A stretch of 64,000 bases of DNA from Cryptomeria japonica (Eukaryota > Streptophyta > Pinopsida > Cupressales > Cupressaceae), in the NCBI RefSeq assembly GCF_030272615.1, contig NC_081410.1:575510263-575574262 (forward strand), in the 5' to 3' direction. A program made the translations under genes and the position numbers. Shown in pieces: positions 57,118 through 64,000 of the stretch; position 1 is the first letter of the stretch; each line of letters opens with the position of its first letter. The notes under the pieces are model-generated. The model had not been told where the DNA came from and made no database searches. It was given only the letters and a program-made list of their open reading frames with translations.

Positions 57118-57809
57118 CTATGGAACTACCTTTGTGAACATATTGACAAGATTCTCACTTGTGTGAATCTTCTCAAGCCATAACTGACCCTCCTCCAAAA
57201 TAGTCCGGATGAAGTGGTACCTGAGCTGAATGTGCTTTGTCCTTGAATGAAAAGAAGAGTTCTTCACAAGATGAATGGCACTCTGGCTATTAGTATACAA
57301 TGGGCTATCCTCTTGTGTCTGACCCAATTCCTTCAGAAAACATTGCAACCAAATCATCTCCTTGCTGGCTTCTGTAGCAACAACATACTCAGCTTTAGTG
57401 GTTGAAAGTGCAACAACCTTTTGGAGCCTAGAAACCCAACTAACTGCAGTTCCCCCTATAGTAAAAACATACCCTGTAGTACTCCTCCGTGAATCAATAT
57501 CACCCACCAGATCAGAGTCAACAAATCCACTTAGAGCAGCATTAATTCGTTTGAAACATAATGCCTTCATAGTAGTTCCTTTCAAATATCGAAGAATCCA
57601 TTTCACAGCATTCCAATGTTCCATACTCGGATTACTCATAAACCTGCTCACAACTCCCACTGCATGTGCAATATCTGGCCTTGTGCATACCATTGCATAC
57701 ATCAGATTGCCAACAACTGATGAATATGGGATGTTAGACATTTTATTAACCTCTTCCTGTGCCTTTGGGCACATCTCCTTAGTCAATTTGAAATGACTAG
57801 CCAAAGGTG
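57118..57809 (-). pseudogene. Copia-3 RNase H
   Basis: Open for about 228 codons: VVGNLMYAMVCTRPDIAHAV, FVDSDLVGDIDSRRSTTGYV, LSTTKAEYVVATEASKEMIW, LYTNSQSAIHLVKNSSFHSR, KHIQLRYHFIR. The usual C-D-S of the third catalytic site reads T-N-S, so the aspartate there is asparagine. A stop separates it from RT. Confidence 0.8.
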
Positions 57810-58834
57810 TACTAACTGCTTTTGCATCCTACATGTTAAATCTTTTCAACACCTTCTTTATATACTCACTTTGGGACAAATTCAAGGTTTTATTTTTCTT
57901 GTCTCGTGTAATCCTCATACTGAGAATTTGCTTAGCTACACCCAAATCCTTCATAGCAAATGACCTGGCTAATTTCTTTTTAAGATCATTTATATGTTGC
58001 ATGTTAGACCCAACAACAAGCATGTCATCAACATAAAGCAATAGGATAATATAACTGCCATTATCAAATCTCTTAAAATATACACAATGATCAGAATGAC
58101 ATCTATGATAACCGTGTTCAGCCATGAAACTATCAAATTTTAAATACCATTGTCGGGGTGCTTGCTTTAGGCCATACAAACTTTTCTTCAACCTGCACAC
58201 CAAGTTCTCCTTACCTTTGACCTCATATCCCTATGGTTGCAACATGTAAATTTCCTCCTCTAAATCTCCATGGAGAAAATTTGTTTTGACATCTAATTGT
58301 TCAAGATGTAAATCATCTGCAGCCACAAGACTAAGTACAGTTCTAATTGAAGTCATTTTTACAACTGGAGAAAATATTTCATCATAATCTATACCCTTTT
58401 TCTGTGCAAAACCTTTTACCACAAGTCTGGCCTTATATCTTTTCTGACCCCCTTCCTCCTCCTTCAGCCAACAAACCCATTTGTTAGGCAAGGCTCTTTT
58501 TTCTACAGGTAAAGGGACTAAGTCCCAAGTCTTATTTTTCATCAAGGAGTCCATCTCCTCTTTCATGCCTAGCTGCCACTGTTGTTTGGCATCCACCTTG
58601 AATTGCTTCTTCATATTCTTCTGGTTCACCAGAATCCGTTAATAAAATAGAATACAAAGAAGGAGAAAATCTTTTAGGGGGTCTACTTGTCCTCGTAGAA
58701 CGTCTAACACTTGCAAGAGTTTGTGGGACAATCTGTTGTTGCTGAGCATCAGGTACCTGTGGCATTTCATTTTCAGGAATCTCATCCAACACCACATATT
58801 CTTGTTTGTCCTGTTCATGCTTCTTTTCCTGCAT
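57810..58834 (-). pseudogene. Copia-3 reverse transcriptase and preceding linker
   Basis: 58834-58532 is the integrase-RT linker (SVRRSTRTSRPPKRFSPSLY). After a frameshift, RT follows: ALPNKWVCWLKEEEGGQKRY, YDEIFSPVVKMTSIRTVLSL, motif A LDVKTNFLHGDLEEEIYM. One stop occurs after [24 protein letters not shown] and the active site LLLYVDDMLVVG are intact. It ends at a stop after VLKRFNM. Confidence 0.8.
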
Positions 58835-59221
58835 CTATTCTTTATACATAACCTTCTCGTTGAATATAACATCTCTACTTCTAAAATTTTTTTTATTTTC
58901 AAAATCCCATAACCGATAGCCATATTCATCTATCCCATATCCAATGAAGGTACATTTATGAGATTTAGCATCAAGCTTGGTTCTATTTTCTTTATCAACA
59001 TGGACAAAAGCTTTGCAACCAAAAGTTTTTAGAAAAGAATAATTTACCTTTCTACCAGTCCATGCCTCCTCTGGAATACCACCATCCAAAGGGGTTGAAG
59101 GTCCTCTATTTATCAAATAGATAGCAGTATGTACAATATCTACCCAAAAATGTAAGGGCAATCCAACATGCAATCTCATGCTCCTCACATGTTCCATGAT
59201 AGTCCTATTCATTCTCTCTTA
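58835..59221 (-). pseudogene. Copia-3 integrase C-terminal part
   Basis: MNRTIMEHVRSMRLHVGLPL, PEEAWTGRKVNYSFLKTFGC, KCTFIGYGIDEYGYRLWD. Two nonsense codons lie just upstream around the catalytic glutamate (TP-stop-ENGV-stop-ERMNRT). Confidence 0.8.
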
Positions 59222-60419
59222 CACACCATTTTCCTATGGAGTTCCTGGAACTGTCTTCTGCTTTCGAATCCCATTTAAGGAATAGTAATCTTCAAATTCT
59301 TTGCTACAATACTCACCTCCATTATCTGATCTGAGACACTTCAACTTTTTTCCTGTCTCATTCTCAACCAAAGCTTTCCATTTCTTAAAAGTTTCAAAAA
59401 CATCCAATTTTTGTTTTAGGAAATATACCCATGTTTTTCTGGTTGAGTCATAAATGAAAATAACATAATAATAAGAGCCACCAAGAGATGATACCTGAGC
59501 CGGTCCCCATACATCTGAATGTACAAGCTCTATCTTCTCACTCTTCTTCTCTTTCCCAACCTTGAGAAATCTAACTCTTTTCTGTTTACCATAAACACAA
59601 TTTTCACAGAACTCTAAATCAATCTTCTTTAGTCCTGGAAATAGATTTTTGGAGTGAATGATTTTCATTCCTTTCTCACTCATGTGCCCAAGTCTATGGT
59701 GCCACATTATCGAATCTGTTCTTGCAACATTTATTGTTGTTGTCCCTACAGTAACTTTATTTGTAGCAGCTAAGGTAGAGTAAGTGTTACCAGTACACAG
59801 ATATAATGTGCGTACCTTCGCACCTTTAGCTACTACTAATGATCCTTTAGTGACCTTCCACATACTATCTGAGAAGGTAACTATGCAACCTTCACTACCT
59901 AGTTGCCCTGCAGAAATTAAATTTCTTCTTAAATTAGGAACATGTTTTACCTCCTGCAGAAACCAGTCATTACCATTCTGCAACTTGATCTTTATCTTTC
60001 TTTTTCCAATAATTTGACAGGGCTCATCATCACCCAAATATACCTGTCCAAAATCACCTTGAACATAATCTAGAAAATATTTTCTATGGGGTGTAGCATG
60101 AAATGAAGCCCCAAAATCTATTACCCAGGAATCATTAACATTATCCAAACATAAGATTAAAGCATCTTGTAAAGTATTACTTGCAATATTAGCTTCCTTA
60201 CTGTCATTTTCATTTTTGTCTCCTTTTTTTTTTCGAGACCAATAGTCTTTCTTTAGATGACCAGACTTTCCGCAGTACCAACAATCTTTCTTTCCTCTAG
60301 ATTGAGAGCGTCCTTTCTTTGACTTCCCTCGTGACTTCTCATTCCCAGGGCCTTTTCCTCTTTCCTTTGATCTTCCTCTGTTCTCCACATTCAAAACACT
60401 AACTGATGATGTTGAAGTC
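59222..60419 (-). pseudogene. Copia-3 zinc knuckle, protease and integrase core
   Basis: Open for 386 codons from 60394. A basic RG/RS-rich stretch leads to the knuckle CWYCGKSGHLKKDYW, whose fourth ligand cysteine is tyrosine. The protease site is WVIDFGASFHATP, D-F-G in place of D-S-G. The zinc domain IMWHHRLGHMSEKGMKII ... CENCVYGK precedes the integrase core with catalytic D (ELVHSDVWGP) and D (LRSDNGGEYCS). Confidence 0.8.
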
Positions 60420-60997
60420 TCACCTGTGCTTTTCCTTCACATTTCCTTGCTTAGGATAACACCAACAATATCATCAAATACCAAAGTATTTTTACCAGAG
60501 ACAGAGTTACTTACAGCCATAACCAAGCTATTCTAGCTTTCTGGCAAAGAACATAAAATCAAGAGAGCCCTAACCTCTTCTGCAAAGGTAATTTTTACCA
60601 AAGACAATTGACTGGTAATTGTATTAAATTCATTTAAGTGCTCTGCTACAGATCCTCCCTCACTCATTTTCAAATTAAACAAACACTTCATAAGAAATAC
60701 CTTATTCGAAGCCGAGGGTTTCTCATACAACTTAGCCAATGTTGCCATCAAATCTATAGTCATTTTTGCTTTTGTTATATTGAATGCTATAGATGATGCA
60801 AAGAACAATCGAATGGATCCCAGTGCCTTTCTATCTAAAATGTCCCACTCTTCATCTGATATTGTGGTTGGTTTCTTTGCCTTTCCTTCCAATGGCTGCC
60901 ACAAATCCTTTTGATACAGGTAATCCTCCATTTGCATTTTCCATAACTGATAATTTTAGCCATTAAACTTTTTGACCTTGAATTTGGAATCCTCCAT
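60420..60997 (-). pseudogene. Copia-3 gag N-terminal part
   Basis: An ATG at 60997 starts MEDSKFKVKKFNG, then a stop. NYQLWKMQMEDYLYQKDLW opens the main piece, with SVAEHLNEFNTITSQLSLV typical of Copia gag. Two more stops (after CSLPES and after LSKEM) come before the zinc-knuckle part. All of it is in one frame. Confidence 0.8.
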
Positions 60998-61043
60998 TGC
61001 TCCCACTCAAATTTGAAAGTCCTGCCAATTTACAAAAAACCTC

Positions 61044-61055
61044 GCTCTAATACCA
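61044..61055 (-). other. Copia-3 primer binding site
   Basis: TGGTATTAGAGC on the minus strand, two bases after the 5' LTR. Confidence 0.8.
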
Positions 61056-61057
61056 AT

Positions 61058-61520
61058 TGTTACGGTTTCAAGCAGATCCGAAGCAAATATGAACTAACAA
61101 TTATATGCAGATTTAAACACAAAAGATAAAGAAATAAAATAGGACACAAATAACACAGAGATTTAATGTGGTTCACCCAGAATGGGTTATGTCCACCATA
61201 CACAGCCGTCCAATCTTTCTTATTATCCAGCAAAAATAGTACATCAACCTTACAATGCCTTAAGCATCCTAGCCACTTATAACATGTGTTTTTAGGGCAA
61301 CAAACAAAGTCAGTCTTTTTAGGGTTTTATTACAATGTCGGTTTTCATCAATGAAAAATGGCAAAAAAAAATTTCTCAGGGGTTGCCACCCCCGAACCCC
61401 TACTTTTCTCAAGGGTTGCCACCCCCGAACCCCTGCCCAGGGCCTAGCCCCACCCTAGACCCCGACGAGGATACATGTTGAGTGTACAGTACTTTGCTGA
61501 TCAGTCGCCACATTTCAACA
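61058..61520 (-). repeat. Copia-3 5' LTR with a 33-bp internal duplication
   Basis: 463 bp. It equals the 3' LTR plus a tandem copy of GGGTTGCCACCCCCGAACCC and neighbouring bases near 61378-61440. Confidence 0.85.
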
Positions 61521-61525
61521 TATAT

Positions 61526-62490
61526 TGCCTATGGATGCTTTCCATTTGTTTTTGGGATGTCCATGGCAATTTGATGTAAAGGCTTAGCATGATGGAGAGA
61601 AGAATAACTATGTCATTATCAAGAATAGTAAGAGGTATCAAATGGATCCCTTACTTGATCCAAAAGAGGAAAAACAAGTGGGATCAAGTGTGATGATGAT
61701 GAGTGGGAAAGAGTTTCTTAAGGTGATGCAACACGAAGGAGATCAAGGGTATGTTATTGTGCTCAAACCTATTGAAGAAGGTAAGGAAGATCCAATGGAA
61801 GAAGTGCCACAAGAGGTGAAAGGTATACTCAAACAATATGCAAAAGTAAAAGGAGAAGATATACCTAATTCTTTGCCACCAATGAGGGATGTAAATCACC
61901 AAATAGACTTGATTCCAGGGGCAAGTTTGCCTAACAAGGTTGCCTACAAAATGTCACCTAGTCAAAATGAAGAAATTTACAAACAAGTGCAGGAGCTCTT
62001 GGACAAAGGATTCATCAAAAAGAGTTTGAGTCTGTGTGATCTACCTACTATCTTAGCACCCAAGAAAGGGGGAAAATGGAGAATGTGTACTGATTCCAAA
62101 GCAATCAATAAGATCACTATAAGGTATCGGTTCCCTATGCCAAGGATAGAAGACTTGTTGGACAACCTTGGGGGTGCAAGATACTTCACAAAAGTGGATT
62201 TAAAATTAGGTTATCATTGGATAAGAATCAGACCAGGGGATGAATGGAAGATAGCCTTTAGGACCAATGCTGGCCTCTATGAGTGGTTGGTCATGCCATT
62301 TGGCCTTACCAATGCACCTAACACCTTTCAAAGGCTCATGAATGAAGTCTTGATTGAGTTCATAGGTAAATTTGTGATTGTATATCTTGATGGAATTATA
62401 ATATTTATCAGGTCCAAAGAAGAACATCTCAATCGTGGAGATGGTCTTGAAGAAGCTAAAAAAGGCACAACTCAAAATCAACCTTGAAAA
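61526..62490 (+). pseudogene. G2 protease end and reverse transcriptase
   Basis: After the protease remainder and one stop, 61642-62487 is open for 281 codons: PPMRDVNHQIDLIPGASLPN, KWRMCTDSKAINKITIRYRF, ARYFTKVDLKLGYHWIRIRP, LVMPFGLTNAPNTFQRLMNE. The active-site box reads VIVYLDGIIIF, so the second catalytic aspartate of Y-L-D-D is glycine. A frameshift follows at about 62435. Confidence 0.85.
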
Positions 62491-63180
62491 GTGTGAGTTT
62501 CTCAAGACTAAACTTGTATATCTTAGTTTTGTCATTTCAAAAGGTTGTATAAAAATGGATCCTAGTAAGGTTGAGGCAATCCTTAGTTGGACTACACCTA
62601 AGAATATCAGTGATGTTAGGATCTTTCATGAGTTAGCATCCTTTTATAGGAAGTTTGTAAGAAACTATAGTCACATGTGTGCTCCTATGCTCAATACTAT
62701 CAAAGGGGGAGTCAAGTGTCAGTTTAGGTGGACAAAGGAGGTCCAAAAGGGATTTGAGTTGTTGAAAAATAAGATAGATGAGTTACCTACCCTTAGGTTA
62801 CTTAATTTCAATCAGTTATTTACAGTTGAGTGTGATGCTAGTCAAAGAGCAATAGGGGTTGTTTTTAGTCAAGAGGGTCTTCCCATAGCCTTTTTCTCTG
62901 AAAAGTTGAATGAAGCAAAACAAAAGTACTCTATGTATGACTTCGATTTGTATGTCATGGTGCAAGCCTTGAAGAAGTGGTGTCATTACTTTCTTCCCAA
63001 AGAGTTTGTGGTCTATACTGACAACCATGACCTTACTTTTCTCAATGGACGAGAAGTTGAATCAGAAGCACCTCAAGTGGGTAGAATACCTACAATCTTA
63101 TACCTTCACTATCAAGCATAATAAGGTCACCTCAAATAAAGTTTTTGATGCACTCAGTAGGAGATTCATGACCATGCAAG
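62435..63180 (+). pseudogene. G2 RT thumb and RNase H
   Basis: QLKINLEKCEFLKTKLVYLS, then RNase H with FTVECDASQRAIGVVFSQEG (first catalytic aspartate present), IAFFSEKLNEAKQKYSMYDF and VVYTDNHDLTF. A frameshift near 63050 moves on to KHLKWVEYLQSYTFTIKHNK and FDALSRR. Confidence 0.8.
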
Positions 63181-64000
63181 AGGTTAAATTGCATAGTGTG
63201 GGGTTGGAGGAGTTGAGAGACCTCTACAAAGAAGACAAAGATTTTGCTGATATATATGCTACATGTTTTGATTTTTCTAACACTTCTCATGTTTCCTACT
63301 TAGAGTACATGATATAGGAAGGTTTTTTGTTTAAAGGAAATATCCTTTGTATACCCCAATTCTCTATGAGACAAAATGTCATTCAAGAGAAACATCAAGG
63401 GGGTCTAGGAGGTCATTTTGGCAATGATAAAACAATGGAGCAGGTTAGTCAGTTCTACTATTGGCCCAAGTTGCAATTAGAATTAAGGATACTTTTTGAA
63501 CAATGTGCCATATGTCATAGAGTAAAAAGATCAACAAATAATGCAGGTTTATATTAGCCCTTAGTCATACCCCAAAGGCCTTGGGAATGTTTGAGCATGG
63601 ACTTTGTGTTGGGTTTACCAAGAACACCAAGAGGATTTGATAGTGTTTATGTGGTGGTAGATAGGTTCAACAAAATGGATCACTTCATCCCTTGTAAGAG
63701 TACCAATGATGCCACCTATATTGTAGGTCTTTTATTCAAAGAAATAGTAATAATCCATGGACTTCAAGTTAGCATTGTGAGTGATAGGGATGTCAAGTTT
63801 TTGAGTCACTTCTGGAGAACCTTATGGAAAAAGCTGGGTACTAGACTCTCATTTTCATATGCCTACCATCCACAATCAAATGGTTAGACTGAGGTGGTCA
63901 ATAGGTCCTTGGATAATCTCCTAAGGTGTCTCACTAAGCAACATGGTCAGACTTGGGACTTGGTGATCAACCAAGCAGAGTATGCATACAATGATTCAGT
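63181..64000 (+). pseudogene. G2 integrase, runs off right edge
   Basis: The HHCC zinc domain is intact (EKHQGGLGGHFGNDKT ... CAICHRVK, 63387-63530). A stop follows NAGLY. The core reads [20 protein letters not shown] with the first aspartate and [20 protein letters not shown] with the second. HPQSNG is followed by TAG, then TEVVNRSLDNLL with the glutamate. The C-terminal end and any chromodomain lie outside. Confidence 0.8.

Larger units (their letters stand above)
56546..61520 (-). mobile_element. Copia-3, full-length but inactive, nested in G2
   Basis: 4975 bp with both LTRs, PPT, primer site and all Copia domains on the minus strand. Target duplication TATAT at 56541-56545 and 61521-61525 is perfect. 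The insert plus one TATAT is 4980 bp, a multiple of three, and the host protease frame is the same on both sides. Coding capacity is broken by about ten nonsense codons and at least one frameshift. Confidence 0.9.
53392..64000 (+). mobile_element. Gypsy G2, large LTR retrotransposon running off the right edge
   Basis: 5' LTR, primer site, gag, protease, RT, RNase H and integrase in Ty3/Gypsy order, interrupted by Copia-3 at 56546-61520. The 3' end is outside. Inactive: several stops and frameshifts, a damaged protease motif and a mutated RT active site. Confidence 0.8.

Overview
The window looks like repeat-dominated nuclear DNA of a seed plant. Support: plant-type Copia and Gypsy retrotransposons primed by initiator tRNA-Met, plant L1-type LINEs with DUF4283 ORF1 and an RNase H domain, a G-type lectin S-domain receptor kinase, and NLR and PPR fragments. 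Very low gene density, AT-richness and many old broken elements fit a large genome such as a conifer's. That last step is inference. No RNA gene, CRISPR or prokaryotic operon was seen.

Layout. 1-787 (-) is the open 5' part of an S-domain receptor kinase, running off the left edge. 788-2135 is its upstream flank, then a PPR scrap (3.0-3.3 kb) and a Gypsy gag-protease relic (4.7-5.7 kb). Two copies of one non-coding sequence lie in inverted orientation: arm A (7012-10425) and arm B (20335-27920). Each was later split by its own insertion: a 5'-truncated LINE in arm A (7881-9981, 18-bp target duplication) and a Copia element, Copia-1, in arm B (21237-27233). Between the arms are microsatellites, a LINE on the minus strand (LINE-2, 13.4-18.5 kb) and a small defective LTR element inside it (15827-17319).

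A putative solo LTR (28085-28883) precedes a broken second copy of the receptor kinase (29755-32040) with its duplicated flank. A 1.5-kb repeat carrying an NLR fragment occurs twice (33135-34632 and 38874-40380), about 98% identical, around a truncated Copia-2. A chromodomain Gypsy relic (G1, 41.0-45.6 kb) and a tandem array with a ~350-bp unit (46.2-48.0 kb) follow.

The right end is a three-level nest. A LINE ORF1 relic (51.8-53.4 kb) is cut off by Gypsy G2 (53.4 kb to past the right edge), and G2 contains Copia-3 (56546-61520), which has perfect TATAT target duplications.

Nearly every coding region is broken. The exceptions are the receptor-kinase N-terminus at the left edge and two short open stretches: the RNase H in the arm-A LINE and a 200-codon frame of unknown function at 16647-17272. 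I did not find a convincing new biological system. The best leads are the unknown ORFs attached to mobile elements, the duplicated NLR-bearing repeat, the satellite and the inverted duplication.
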